From Gordonia effusa NBRC 100432 (GTDB lineage: Bacteria > Actinomycetota > Actinomycetes > Mycobacteriales > Mycobacteriaceae): a stretch of DNA of 46,433 nt. Made by a program: the position numbers and the translations under genes. The DNA lies in assembly GCF_000241305.1 (NCBI RefSeq), contig NZ_BAEH01000019.1:1-46433 (forward strand), read 5' to 3'. A model generated the notes under the pieces. That model worked only from the letters and a program-made list of their open reading frames with translations. It had not been told where the DNA came from and searched no databases. Below are positions 31,241-40,058 of this stretch, piece by piece. Numbering within the stretch: the first letter of the stretch is position 1; each line of letters starts with the position of its first letter.

Positions 31241-32179
31241 ATGGCACGCACCGAGAGTACCGACCTGGACGACGACAAGCCGACCGCCCCGCCGATTCCA
31301 CGGACCGCCGTCGTCCCCGCCGCGGGTTTGGGCACCCGGTTCCTGCCCGCAACCAAGACGGTTCCCAAGGAATTGTTGCCTGTCGTCGATACGCCTGGCA
31401 TCGAGTTGGTTGCCGAAGAAGCCAAGGCGGCGGGTGCTGAACGACTCTTGATCGTCACCTCGCCGGGCAAAGATGGCGTGGTCGCGCATTTCGTCGAGGA
31501 TCTAGTCCTGGAAAGCACTCTCGCCAAACGCGGCAAGCAGGCGATGTTGGCCAAGGTGCGCAATGCGCCGTCGTTGCTCGAGGTGGCGTCGGTCGTCCAG
31601 GACAAGCCGCTCGGGTTGGGGCATGCGGTTGGTTGTGTGGAGCAGTATTTGAGCGACGACGAAGACGCGATCGCGGTCCTGCTGCCCGACGACCTCGTGC
31701 TTCCCGGCGGCGTTTTAGAAGTAATGGCCCGCACGCGTCAACGTCGGGGCGGATCGGTGTTGTGCGCGATCGAGGTTCCCGACGATCAGATCAGCGCCTA
31801 CGGAGTCTTCGACGTCGAGCAGTTGCCCGACGCGAAGAATCCCAATGTGATGCGATTGCGCGGCATGGTGGAGAAGCCCAAACGCGAAGACGCACCGTCG
31901 AATTTCGCGGCGGCCGGCCGATATATCTTGGACCGCAAGATCTTTGACGCTTTGCGTCGCATCAAGCCCGGTGCCGGTGGCGAATTGCAGTTGACCGATG
32001 CCATCGCCCTACTTATCGAAGAGGGTGAGCCGGTGCACGTGGTGGTCCATCGCGGCACGCGGCACGACTTGGGCAACCCTGGTGGATACCTCAAGGCCGC
32101 AGTCGATTTCGCGCTCGACCGCGATGATTACGGTCCTGAACTGCGCGCCTGGCTCACGCAGCGGCTCGGTGTGAATTAG
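31241..32179 (+). CDS. galU: UTP-glucose-1-phosphate uridylyltransferase
   Basis: 312 residues from the ATG at 31241. The nucleotide-binding motif AAGLGTRFLPATKTVPKELLPVVDTPGIE is diagnostic. LLPDDLVL is the metal/UDP-glucose site, and GRYILDRKIFDALR...GGELQLTDAI the C-terminal segment. It makes UDP-glucose for trehalose, glycolipids and wall polymers. Divergent from 5-FCL, followed 153 bp later by glp, as in Rv0993-Rv0994. Confidence 0.96.
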   Translation: MARTESTDLDDDKPTAPPIPRTAVVPAAGLGTRFLPATKTVPKELLPVVDTPGIELVAEEAKAAGAERLLIVTSPGKDGVVAHFVEDLVLESTLAKRGKQAMLAKVRNAPSLLEVASVVQDKPLGLGHAVGCVEQYLSDDEDAIAVLLPDDLVLPGGVLEVMARTRQRRGGSVLCAIEVPDDQISAYGVFDVEQLPDAKNPNVMRLRGMVEKPKREDAPSNFAAAGRYILDRKIFDALRRIKPGAGGELQLTDAIALLIEEGEPVHVVVHRGTRHDLGNPGGYLKAAVDFALDRDDYGPELRAWLTQRLGVN

Positions 32180-32332
32180 GCCCTTCCGGCGTCTTGCTCG
32201 ACACCTGTTCGTACGAAGCACGTGGTCAACACGGTGTGCCTCCCTGAGTTGGGAGCTTGTGACGTATAACGTTTCACGCTGAAGAGGACTGGCCACACGT
32301 GTACTGGCCGCGGACCGCAACGAGGAGGCGAA

Positions 32333-33628
32333 ATGCGTTCTGTCGAGGATCATCTGGCGTTGATCACGTCGGCCGCGGTGATGCCTCGGCCGGTTAAGGT
32401 GGCGATCTCCGAAGCTCAGGGTCTGCTCTGTGCCGAAGAAGTTGTCACTGAGCGGCCGCTACCGGGATTCGATCAGGCTGCCGTTGATGGCTATGCGGTC
32501 CGCGCGGTTGACGTCGTCGAGGCAGGACAGCCCGCCCCCGACGACCTCGACGTCGGCGATACCGACGTCGACATCGATGCGGCCGGCGAGCCGATGATGG
32601 TGAAACTGCCCGTCGTCGGCGAGGTGGAACCTGGATCGCGGACGCCGACACGACTGCAGCCCCGGCAGGCCGTCCGCGTTGAGACGGGTGCACCCCTACC
32701 AACGCTCGCCGACGCCGTGGTCCCGTTGCGTTGGACCGACGCCGGTGTGCAGACGGTCAGGATAGGTCAGTCGGTGGATTCGGGTGCGTACGTCCGTCGA
32801 GTTGGCGACGACGTGCAGCCGGGCGATGTGGCAGTCCGCGAGGGCATGATCATCGGGCCGGCGCAGGTCGGCTTGCTGGCCGCCGTGGGCACGTCGCGGG
32901 TGCTGGTTCATCCGCGTCCTCGACTGTCGGTGATCGCGATCGGTAACGAACTCGTCGACATCGACCGGGTACCCGGCCCCGGCCAGGTGTACGACGTCAA
33001 CAGCTACGCGCTCGCCGCTGCCGCTCGCGATGCGGGTGCTGACGTGAATCGTGTTGGTATTGCTGAGCGGGAGCTATCGCGACTACGCGAAGTGGTTGAG
33101 GCCCAAATGATTCGCTCGGAGATCGTCGTGTTGTGCGGCGCGGTCGGAGGTGCGGCGTCGCGAGCCGTCGCCGACGCGTTAGGTGAGCTCGGTGATCTGG
33201 AAATCGTCCGTGTCGCAATGCATCCCGGCTCGGTACAGGGTTTTGGGCGTCTCGGCCGCGACGATGTGCCGACTTTCTTGCTGCCGGCGAATCCGGTAAG
33301 CGCGCTGGTCTGTTTCGAGGTGATGGTACGTCCGCTGATCCGGATCGCGCTCGGCAAACGACAACCCATGCGCCGGGTGATCAAGGCGCGGACCATCGGT
33401 CCGATCCTGTCGGTCGAAGGGCGTACCGGATATCTGCGCGGTCAGTTGATGCGCGATGAACGAACCGGCGATTACCTCGTGCAAGTTATTGGTGGCTCAC
33501 CCAGCGGAACGTCGCATCTGCTGGCCGAACTTGCCGAAGCGAACTGTTTGATCGTGGTTGACTCGGACACCGAGGAGCTGCGGACCGGCGACGAAGTTGA
33601 CGTTATGTTCCTCGCCCAGCGAGGCTAA
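32333..33628 (+). CDS. glp: Gephyrin-like molybdotransferase Glp (MoeA family, Rv0994)
   Basis: 431 residues, ribosome site GAGGAGG. MoeA layout: domain I (VTERPLPGFDQAAVDGYAVRA), domain II (VETGAPLPTLADAVVP), domain III (LSVIAIGNELVD...NSYALAAAARDAGA), domain IV at the end. The catalytic loop of true MoeA (GG-V-S-V-G-x-x-D) reads CGAVGGAASRAVADAL here, without the Asp, and the K-P-G-K-P motif reads MHPGSVQG. These losses, and the glpR gene nearby, fit the moonlighting Glp protein described in corynebacteria that tethers FtsZ at the divisome, rather than a molybdenum insertase. Confidence 0.88.
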   Translation: MRSVEDHLALITSAAVMPRPVKVAISEAQGLLCAEEVVTERPLPGFDQAAVDGYAVRAVDVVEAGQPAPDDLDVGDTDVDIDAAGEPMMVKLPVVGEVEPGSRTPTRLQPRQAVRVETGAPLPTLADAVVPLRWTDAGVQTVRIGQSVDSGAYVRRVGDDVQPGDVAVREGMIIGPAQVGLLAAVGTSRVLVHPRPRLSVIAIGNELVDIDRVPGPGQVYDVNSYALAAAARDAGADVNRVGIAERELSRLREVVEAQMIRSEIVVLCGAVGGAASRAVADALGELGDLEIVRVAMHPGSVQGFGRLGRDDVPTFLLPANPVSALVCFEVMVRPLIRIALGKRQPMRRVIKARTIGPILSVEGRTGYLRGQLMRDERTGDYLVQVIGGSPSGTSHLLAELAEANCLIVVDSDTEELRTGDEVDVMFLAQRG

Positions 33629-33704
33629 GGTTCCGTGCATAAGCGAACGACACATTATTCCGCTCGTGTACCAAAGTCTTCGACCCGGCGACTAGACTAG
33701 CCGG

Positions 33705-34358
33705 GTGTTCTCGTGGTCTAAATCGCACGTACACCCGGGGTGGCCGGCCACTCTGGGACCGCTGCGCGTCGCTGGTGGACTGGTCACCGTGCGTCCGGTG
33801 AAACTCCGTGATGCCGCCCGATGGAGTGATCTTCGGCTGCGCAATCAGAACGCGCTGTTGCCGTGGGAGCCGACGGCTCCGGGGTCGTGGGCGCAACGTC
33901 ACCAGCGCAGCAATTGGGGACCGCTGTTCTCGGTGTTGAGGTCGGAGGCCAAGCGGGGAACGCTGCTGCCGTTGGTTATCGAGGTCGACGGAGAATACGT
34001 CGGCCAACTGACCATCGGCAATGTCCAGCGCGGCGCTGTGCGCAGCGCATGGATCGGATACTGGATCGATTCGGAGCACTACGGAAACGGAATCGCCACT
34101 GCCGCAGTCGCTCTCGGGGTCGATCACGCATTCGGTCCGGTCGGATTGCATCGGTTGGAGGCGACCGTACAGCCGTCGAATAGTGCCTCGCAGGCGGTGC
34201 TCACCAAGATCGGTTTCCGCCGGGAAGGTTTGCTCGAGCGCTATATGGACGTGAATTCGCGCTGGCGCGACCATATTCTGTTCGCGCTGACCGCTGATGA
34301 GTTGATGGGCGGTGCCACTGAGAGCCTGGTCCGCCTCGGGCGGGCAAACTACATCTGA
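33705..34358 (+). CDS. rimJ: GNAT N-acetyltransferase, RimJ type
   Basis: 217 residues starting GTG at 33705. GLVTVRPVKLRDAARWSDLRLRN starts the fold, IGYWIDSEHYGNGIATAAVALGVDHAF holds the acetyl-CoA loop (R/Q-x-x-G-x-A form as YGNGIAT), and LHRLEATVQPSNSASQAVLTKIGFRREGLLERYM the last strands, which is the RimJ/RimL pattern. It acetylates N-terminal amines of ribosomal or other proteins. Rv0995 holds the same place after Rv0994. Confidence 0.93.
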   Translation: MFSWSKSHVHPGWPATLGPLRVAGGLVTVRPVKLRDAARWSDLRLRNQNALLPWEPTAPGSWAQRHQRSNWGPLFSVLRSEAKRGTLLPLVIEVDGEYVGQLTIGNVQRGAVRSAWIGYWIDSEHYGNGIATAAVALGVDHAFGPVGLHRLEATVQPSNSASQAVLTKIGFRREGLLERYMDVNSRWRDHILFALTADELMGGATESLVRLGRANYI

Positions 34359-34378
34359 TCGGTGGTTATGGTGGCAGC

Positions 34379-35029
34379 ATGACTGAATTCCTCGTTCGCG
34401 GGACCGCATCGCAAATCTATCCGGCTGAATGTGTCTCGGTGCCGTTGACCGCCGAGTTCCAGGAGTCGAAAAGTGTTGTCGCACATGAGAAAGCGGTAAG
34501 TCTACAGAGCGAGATCATCTCTGCCGTCCGTGAGCTCGAAGCCAGCGGCTCGGTGCGCAAGTGGAGTTCGGACCGCGTGCGCAGTCGCAGCTATCGTCCG
34601 ACCGACCACGACGGGAGACTGCAGCCGCCGGTATACCGTACGTCGATCTCGGTGTCGGTCGAGTTCACCGATTTCGACGCACTCGCACCGTTTATGGATG
34701 CGTGGGGAGCTCGCGAAGGTGTACAGATCGACGAATTGCAGTGGGCGGTACTACGTGAGAACCGAGAGAGGTATCACGCCGATGTTCGCGCCGATGCGGT
34801 GCGCAACGCAATCGCCAAAGCGCAGTCGTACGCCGACGCAGTCGATGCGGGCACCGTTCGAGCGTTGATCCTGGCAGATCCGGGCATGCTATCCCCGGGA
34901 GCTCCGACCGGTGGTCCGGTGACGCGGTCAGCGATGTTCGCCGCTCCGGCCGGGCCGGCATTGGAGATCCGATCGGGCGGGGTGGAGATCAGTGTGAGTG
35001 TGGATGCGCAGTTCGTTGCGGGGGAGTGA
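34379..35029 (+). CDS. SIMPL-domain (DUF541) protein
   Basis: 216 residues. FLVRGTASQIYPAECVSVPLTAEF, the central LQPPVYRTSISVSVEFTDFDALAPFMDAWGA and AIAKAQSYADAVDAGTVRAL follow the DUF541 pattern (repeated beta strands, then the K..A..YA helix). No signal peptide is visible, unlike most gram-negative members, so it is probably cytoplasmic. Function unknown; relatives are linked to oxidative stress and membrane integrity. It lies 20 bp after rimJ and ends against the convergent TetR gene. Confidence 0.85.
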   Translation: MTEFLVRGTASQIYPAECVSVPLTAEFQESKSVVAHEKAVSLQSEIISAVRELEASGSVRKWSSDRVRSRSYRPTDHDGRLQPPVYRTSISVSVEFTDFDALAPFMDAWGAREGVQIDELQWAVLRENRERYHADVRADAVRNAIAKAQSYADAVDAGTVRALILADPGMLSPGAPTGGPVTRSAMFAAPAGPALEIRSGGVEISVSVDAQFVAGE

Positions 35030-35030
35030 T

Positions 35031-35612
35031 TTAGAGGTCATCGGTCAGATAGCGCTGCAGTGTAGGTCCGACCTTCTGCGCGACTTCATCGAGCGGCATC
35101 GACGCGATCGGTTCCAACTGGACGATGTAGCGAGTCACGATCAGTCCCAACATCTGCGTGGCCAATAGCGAGGTGCGGACCGCCGCATTGTCGTCGAGAC
35201 GATCGGCGATATTCGTCAGAATGATCTCGCTGAGAAATGATCGGATGATGCCGGCGTCGGGTGCGGCAAGAGTGGTCTTCAGCAAAGCAACACCGGCACT
35301 GCGTAATTCGCCGTCCCACACTCCGAGCACTACTCGAATCAGCTGTACCCCAAGATGTTTCACGTCGACCGAATTCAACTCGGCGAGAATTTCCACCGGG
35401 TCGACCGGTATCGCCACTGCCTCAAGAAAGAGTTTGTGTTTGGTGCCGAAATAGTGGTGAACAAGTGCGGCGTCAACTCCGGCCGCGCTCGCGATCGCGC
35501 GGACCGAGGTCTTGTCGAACCCGTCGCGAGCGAAGAGTTCGCGGGCGCTGGTAAGGATCGCGCCCCGGGTGTCGGGATCGCCGGGGCGTCGGCCGCTGCG
35601 TCGGGTTGTCAT
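35031..35612 (-). CDS. TetR-family regulator of the adjacent ABC exporter
   Basis: 193 residues. The N-terminal HTH is clear: GAILTSARELFARDGFDKTSVRAIASAAGVDAALVHHYFGTKHKLFLEA. The C-terminal ligand-binding half resembles the TetR_C_17/PsrA-type group (PLDEVAQKVGPTLQRYL at the end). Last gene of the minus-strand operon ATPase-permease-TetR; the palindromes at 37158-37192 in front of the first gene are its likely operators. Confidence 0.92.
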   Translation of the reverse strand: MTTRRSGRRPGDPDTRGAILTSARELFARDGFDKTSVRAIASAAGVDAALVHHYFGTKHKLFLEAVAIPVDPVEILAELNSVDVKHLGVQLIRVVLGVWDGELRSAGVALLKTTLAAPDAGIIRSFLSEIILTNIADRLDDNAAVRTSLLATQMLGLIVTRYIVQLEPIASMPLDEVAQKVGPTLQRYLTDDL

Positions 35613-35636
35613 CGTTTCCTCACCGTATCGCTTGAC

Positions 35637-36431
35637 TCACGGCGTGCGGCGGCGCAGTGTGGCTGCCGCCAGCGCGAGCGCGACAACGATACACGCCGCG
35701 ACGATGGCGATGTCGCGCCACATGATCGCGGTCGGTGACTGATTGCCCGCGACCTCCTGGAGGGCCTGTACCGCGTAGGTCAGGGGCATCACCCGTGAGA
35801 GCGCTTCCATCCATCCGGGCAATTGATCGCGGGGCACGAATAGCCCGCACAGAAACAGTTGCGGGATTACGACTATGGGCAAAAACTGCACGGCTTGAAA
35901 CTCGGTCTGGGCGAATGCGCTGCACAGCAGACCGAGTCCGACACCGAGCATGGCATCGAGCATCGCGATCACGAAGACCCACACCACCGATCCCTGGGTC
36001 TGTAGTCCGAGCAGCCAGAAGGAGACGCCTGATGCCAGAGCTGCCTGCACCGCGGCGACCACGCAGAAGGCGATCCCGTAGCCGCCAAGGAGGTCGAGCC
36101 GACTGATCGGGGTTGTCAGCAGCCGCTCCAACGTTCCGGACCGACGTTCACGGAGCATGGCGATCGAGGTGATCAGGAACATCGTGACGAACGGCAGGAT
36201 GCCCAACATGATGATTCCGATGGCGTCGAATTCGGTTGTGCCGCCGGGCAATGTGGGTTGTTCGGAGAACATGAAATAGAGCAGGGTCATCAACAACAAT
36301 GGGATGACCATGATCAGTGCGATGGTGCGCGGGTCGGCTCGAAGTTGTCGTAAGACGCGGATTGCTGTGGCGCCCAGCAATTTCGGATGGATCGGCCGGG
36401 CACCGGATGCCGAGATGGTGATGCTGGTCAT
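35637..36431 (-). CDS. ABC-2 type permease
   Basis: 264 residues with six membrane helices (ALIMVIPLLLMTLLYFMF, IIMLGILPFVTMFLITSIAML and others). The central RRSGTLERLLTTPISRLDLLGGYGIAF is the hallmark of ABC-2 drug or polysaccharide permeases (DrrB/NodJ). Its start overlaps the ATPase stop by 4 bp (ATGA), so the two form one exporter, probably as a homodimer of each. Confidence 0.93.
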   Translation of the reverse strand: MTSITISASGARPIHPKLLGATAIRVLRQLRADPRTIALIMVIPLLLMTLLYFMFSEQPTLPGGTTEFDAIGIIMLGILPFVTMFLITSIAMLRERRSGTLERLLTTPISRLDLLGGYGIAFCVVAAVQAALASGVSFWLLGLQTQGSVVWVFVIAMLDAMLGVGLGLLCSAFAQTEFQAVQFLPIVVIPQLFLCGLFVPRDQLPGWMEALSRVMPLTYAVQALQEVAGNQSPTAIMWRDIAIVAACIVVALALAAATLRRRTP

Positions 36432-37144
36432 GCCGCGGACTCCTCGATGAGTGTGAGAAACGCGTCCTCAAGGTTGGATTGCCCAGTGCGTGAACGTAGT
36501 TCGATCGGTGTTAGTTGGGAAACCAGCCGTCCATCGCGCATCAGGATCAGGTTGTCGCAATGTGCCGCTTCGTCCATGACGTGGCTGGAGACCAACAGCG
36601 TGACCCCGGATTCGGCGAGGCCGGCGAAGCGTGCCCACAGATCGGCGCGCAAGACCGGATCGAGTCCGACGGTCGGCTCGTCGAGGATCAGCAGCGTCGG
36701 TGACGTGACTAGAGCGCAGGCGATCGAGACTCGATTGACTTGTCCGCCCGAGAGATCCGACGTTGGGTGTGGGGCGTAACTCGTGAGGTCGACGGCCGCC
36801 AGTGCTTCGTCGATTTTGTCTTCTGCGTCGAACAGTGTCGCGAAGTACCGCACGTTTTGTTCGACGGTGAGGTCGGTGTAGACCGAAGCGGACTGGGTCA
36901 CGTAGCCGACGTGGCGGCGCAACGTCGCAGAGCCGGCCGGGTGACCGAGTACCTCGATCACACCTTCGACATTGCGTTGGGTGCCGACGATTGAACGCAT
37001 CAGGGTGGTCTTTCCGCAACCGGATGGGCCGAGGAGGCCGGTGATGGAACCTTGCGGGATGGTCACCGACAGGTCGTCTACCGCGGTAATCGGGCCGCGG
37101 CGCACAGTGACGTGTTCGCAGGCAATGGCGGGCGGTGGGTTCAT
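36428..37144 (-). CDS. ABC exporter ATP-binding protein
   Basis: 238 residues. Walker A is GPSGCGKTTLM, the Q-loop VGYVTQSASVY, the signature LSGGQVNRVSIACAL, Walker B LLILDEPTVGLDPV, and the switch histidine SSHVMDEA. It energises the ABC-2 permease encoded behind it. Substrate unknown; TetR control suggests drug or lipid efflux. Confidence 0.95.
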   Translation of the reverse strand: MNPPPAIACEHVTVRRGPITAVDDLSVTIPQGSITGLLGPSGCGKTTLMRSIVGTQRNVEGVIEVLGHPAGSATLRRHVGYVTQSASVYTDLTVEQNVRYFATLFDAEDKIDEALAAVDLTSYAPHPTSDLSGGQVNRVSIACALVTSPTLLILDEPTVGLDPVLRADLWARFAGLAESGVTLLVSSHVMDEAAHCDNLILMRDGRLVSQLTPIELRSRTGQSNLEDAFLTLIEESAA

Positions 37145-37157
37145 CGGGATGACCTCA

Positions 37158-37192
37158 ATTCATCGAGTGTTGAATTCATCTGTTGATGAATT
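37158..37192. promoter_or_regulatory. Overlapping palindromic operators in front of the ABC-TetR operon
   Basis: AATTCATC-TGTT-GATGAATT (37173-37192) is a perfect 20-bp dyad. AATTCA (37158-37163) with TGAATT (37171-37176) forms a second, overlapping one. They start 14 bp upstream of the ATPase start, ideal for repression by the TetR protein of the operon. Confidence 0.75.
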
Positions 37193-37346
37193 TACTCTCG
37201 CTGGTCGGCATAGGTCAACGGATTCTTGGCAAGTGCTGAGAAACTGCACCCACTACGGCGCGCCGCCACCGGCGCGAACCGTCGGCGCCTTACATTGTGT
37301 GGTGGATTCTTGTGACTCGGGTTAACCAATGTGAGAGGAGAGTCGA

Positions 37347-38492
37347 ATGCCGAACTCGGTGTTGTGGGTAGGGCTGGTGGCCATCTGGCTCTTCGTCTTG
37401 GTCCCGATGCTCATCAAAGGACGTCCGGAGATCGCGAAGACTACCCAAGCCGTCCGGGAGACGCGCTTGCTGCATCGTGGAGGAGGGGCGCGGACGAAGT
37501 CGCGCAGCCGCGTCGCATCCGGTGCACACCCCCATGACGCTTCGTATAAGCGAACCGTGAAAGCCGCGATGTCGGCGAAGGCCGCAGCCGCCGCCAAGGC
37601 GGATGCTGATTCGAAGGTCGACGAAACAGACGAAGATTCGGTCGACGCGGTCGCTTATGAAGAAAAGACCGTCGAGATGAAGAAGGTCAGCCCGGTTACC
37701 GTCGATGCCGAGCTGGTCGATGACGATACTTCCGATGACGTTGTCGCCGAGGATGATTCGATCGTCGACGCCGAGTATGACGACGGCGCCGAGGATGTCA
37801 CCGAAGTGATTGACGTCGTCGATGACGAATCCGAGGACTTCGACGAGGATGCTGAGTACGAAGACGAAGATGCTGAGTACGACGAGGATGCCGAATACGA
37901 CGACGACCTCGACGAGGATGCCGAGTATGACGACGCCGACGTAGACGCTGAGTACGACGACTATGACGACGATCTGGAAACCGTTGCCTCGCAGGATCGT
38001 AGCGACGCCGAGCCTGAGCAAGAGAAGACCGCGCGTCCGCGTGGTCGAGGTGGATATAACCCGGAACTAGACCAGACTCGCGGTGATATCCGGTATCGCG
38101 AACGTCAGCGCGTGTTGATCGGACTATTGGCGCTGACCCTGCTCGCAGTGGGATCGGGTGTGCTGTTCGGCCAAATCGGTTGGATCGCAACTGGTGTCGC
38201 GGCGGTAGTGCTGGTTGCCTACCTCACCTACCTGCGTCGAGCGGTGCGCACCGAGGCGCAGATTCGTAAGCAGCGGACCGCACGCTTGGAGAAGTCGCGT
38301 CGTGAAGCCGATGAGCGTCGACGTCGTGAAATCGTCGAACCCGAACTCGCGCAGCGCATCCCGGCTCGACTGCGTCGCCCCGGTGCGGTTGTCTTGGAGA
38401 TCGATGACGAAGATGTCGTTTTCGAGCACCTCCCGCCGTTCCAGCGTCGCCGGGTGATGCGCGAGGACGAAGACTTCCGCCGCGTCGGATAG
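37347..38492 (+). CDS. glpR: Divisome membrane protein SepX/GlpR (Rv0996 homologue)
   Basis: 381 residues. An N-terminal membrane helix (SVLWVGLVAIWLFVLVPMLIKGRPEI) is followed by a basic stretch, a very acidic linker (about 95-225) made of D/E-E-D-A-E-Y repeats, two close helices (LIGLLALTLLAVGSGVLFGQ and IGWIATGVAAVVLVAYLTYL), and a basic/coiled end finishing FQRRRVMREDEDFRRVG. Streptomyces SepX and corynebacterial GlpR share this layout; GlpR binds Glp at the septum. Here the acidic linker is unusually long and repetitive. A ribosome site GAGAGGAG precedes it. Confidence 0.85.
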   Translation: MPNSVLWVGLVAIWLFVLVPMLIKGRPEIAKTTQAVRETRLLHRGGGARTKSRSRVASGAHPHDASYKRTVKAAMSAKAAAAAKADADSKVDETDEDSVDAVAYEEKTVEMKKVSPVTVDAELVDDDTSDDVVAEDDSIVDAEYDDGAEDVTEVIDVVDDESEDFDEDAEYEDEDAEYDEDAEYDDDLDEDAEYDDADVDAEYDDYDDDLETVASQDRSDAEPEQEKTARPRGRGGYNPELDQTRGDIRYRERQRVLIGLLALTLLAVGSGVLFGQIGWIATGVAAVVLVAYLTYLRRAVRTEAQIRKQRTARLEKSRREADERRRREIVEPELAQRIPARLRRPGAVVLEIDDEDVVFEHLPPFQRRRVMREDEDFRRVG

Positions 38493-38510
38493 CGAAAGCT
38501 TCTTTACGAG

Positions 38511-38544
38511 AACATGCCCCACCCGATGTCGGGTGGGGCATGTT
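38511..38544. terminator. Intrinsic terminator after glpR
   Basis: AACATGCCCCACCCGA (38511-38526) pairs perfectly with TCGGGTGGGGCATGTT (38529-38544) around a TG loop. It lies between convergent genes and can serve both. Confidence 0.92.
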
Positions 38545-38563
38545 CGTGTCTGGGGGAGTTCGT

Positions 38564-39304
38564 CTAGTTCGCGGCCGGCGAGATCGAGTCGGGGTGATCG
38601 ACTATCCAGCGTCGGCCCAAGGAGGCCGCGCGACTCAGCGCCAGTCGCTCACCGAGGTAGGAGAACGGTCCGCCGATGATCGGGATGAGGCGAAGTGCCT
38701 CAAAGGGTTTCGCGGGTCCAGGGCGTCGGTCCAATTCTCCGGAGAGGCTGCGCAAGGTTTGGGCTACGTTCCACACCGTCGCGATAAGCGAGCGCCCGCT
38801 CGCTGGTAGCGCCGACGTCGTAGTGCCGGCGCGATGAGCATCGACGTCGCGACCGCACAGCACCGAAGCCAGCAGCTCGACTTGGTACTTCGGCTCGGTC
38901 ACCTCATATTCGCGCGCGATCGCTACGAGCACGATCGCCTGGTTCGCGAACCCCAGCAATGAGGTCACCGGCAGGTAGCGCGCCCAGAATCCGAACACGC
39001 TCGGGAAGGCGACGCCGACCGTATTCAGTGCGCCGATGCGCGTGACCCACCATTCGGCTCGGGCTTTCATCGACAGCTCAGACCAGCCGGCGGTTCCCGG
39101 CCAGTCCGCGAAATCCAGTGGTGTGGAGGCGAGATGGATCGCCTGGTGAGTGCGAGGGCCGTCGGGCCACGGGTGATAGGTGTGCTTCTTGAGGCCGAGC
39201 ACGTCACGGTCGGCGAGTAGGTCGAGGACGGGATTGATCGCGGTGACGGCTTTGTCGAGGATGGCGACGACCTGGTCGTCGGAGAGTTCGGCCACGCTAT
39301 CCAC
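38564..39304 (-). CDS. Protein of unknown function with hydrophobic segments
   Basis: 246 residues from the GTG at 39304 (another GTG at 39295). It opens with a short helical region (AELSDDQVVAILDKAVTAINPVLDLLADRDVLGLKK), followed by Trp-rich sequence (HTYHPWPDGP, EWWVTRIGALNTVG) and moderately hydrophobic stretches (FPSVFGFWARYLPVTSLLGFANQAIVLVAIA) that could be amphipathic or membrane-bound, as in EcsC-like proteins. I do not recognise the family. Codon use is like its neighbours. It lies between glpR and the tRNA gene. Confidence 0.7.
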   Translation of the reverse strand: MDSVAELSDDQVVAILDKAVTAINPVLDLLADRDVLGLKKHTYHPWPDGPRTHQAIHLASTPLDFADWPGTAGWSELSMKARAEWWVTRIGALNTVGVAFPSVFGFWARYLPVTSLLGFANQAIVLVAIAREYEVTEPKYQVELLASVLCGRDVDAHRAGTTTSALPASGRSLIATVWNVAQTLRSLSGELDRRPGPAKPFEALRLIPIIGGPFSYLGERLALSRAASLGRRWIVDHPDSISPAAN

Positions 39305-39379
39305 GGTAGGCGACCGGTGATTGTGCCGCCGCTCGGGACGGCTGATAAAGTGGCTGAGGCTGGTCTGCAGAGGCCACCA

Positions 39380-39455
39380 GGGGCTATGGCGCAGTTGGTA
39401 GCGCGACTCGTTCGCATCGAGTAGGTCGGGAGTTCGATTCTCCCTAGCTCCACCA
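39380..39455 (+). tRNA. tRNA-Ala (anticodon CGC)
   Basis: 76 bases including encoded CCA. Acceptor GGGGCTA pairs with TAGCTCC (one G-T), D-stem GCGC/GCGC, anticodon stem ACTCG/CGAGT with loop TTCGCAT giving CGC, and T-stem GGGAG/CTCCC with loop TTCGATT. It decodes GCG. No repeated copy of its 3' end was noticed elsewhere in the window. Confidence 0.97.
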
Positions 39456-39490
39456 AACGACCGATGGTTGTTTACCCCAACCCACCCGCA

Positions 39491-40033
39491 TCACCCCGCC
39501 TTCACCCGCGCGCGATGCCTCCGCACCGCCGCGCGGTTGGCGCAGCGCACCGAGCAATAGTGCTGACGACCGTTGCGAGTGACGTCCGCGACGACGTTCG
39601 TGCAGGGATCGCCTGGAACGTCGCCCGCAGCACATCGCCGGAGCCGGTGCATTCCGCGAGTCGAGAGGTGTAGCGCGGTCCCGACGCTGATGACAGCGAA
39701 CAGCACATCGGGCAACGACACCGCATCGTCGTCGCGGTAATGCAGATGCCAGCCTTCATCGTCGTGGTCGGTTAGTCGTGGATATGCAGAGGTAGATGCC
39801 ATGTGCGCGTTGAGAATTCGCGCCCGCTCCTGCGGCGTGGCCGCATCCACAACACTGAGCCAGTCGTCAATGACGCGTCGCACGCGTTGATAGTCGCCGG
39901 GCTCTTCGGGAAAGTCGACGGTCATGCCGAGCTCACGAGCGCGGTCGACAATTCCGTCTCGATCGCTCGGCCAGTCATTGGCCAGTGACGCCGCCAGCAG
40001 CACCGCGTATTCGCCGTAAGGGTTGAGATGCAT
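39491..40033 (-). CDS. CGNR zinc-finger (ABATE domain) protein
   Basis: 180 residues from the ATG at 40033; the frame is open further upstream but enters the divergent small gene. The N-terminal ABATE domain (AVLLAASLANDWPSDRDGIVDRARELGM) and the C-terminal zinc finger C-T-N-V-V-A-D-V-T-R-N-G-R-Q-H-Y-C-S-VRCANRAAVRRHR are characteristic: the CGNR motif is present as CANR. These proteins are thought to be stress-linked transcription regulators. The tRNA gene ends 35 bp from its stop. Confidence 0.85.
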   Translation of the reverse strand: MHLNPYGEYAVLLAASLANDWPSDRDGIVDRARELGMTVDFPEEPGDYQRVRRVIDDWLSVVDAATPQERARILNAHMASTSAYPRLTDHDDEGWHLHYRDDDAVSLPDVLFAVISVGTALHLSTRGMHRLRRCAAGDVPGDPCTNVVADVTRNGRQHYCSVRCANRAAVRRHRARVKAG

Positions 40034-40058
40034 AACGGCATTACAGCACAGTAGAGGG

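Noticed and set aside
30604..31734. 376-residue version of the 5-FCL gene
   Set aside because: The extra 182 N-terminal residues lie antisense to galU and lack any motif; the GTG at 31188 gives the family's usual length.
39380..39455. Attachment site of a genomic island at tRNA-Ala
   Set aside because: No repeat of the tRNA 3' end and no integrase were seen in the window.
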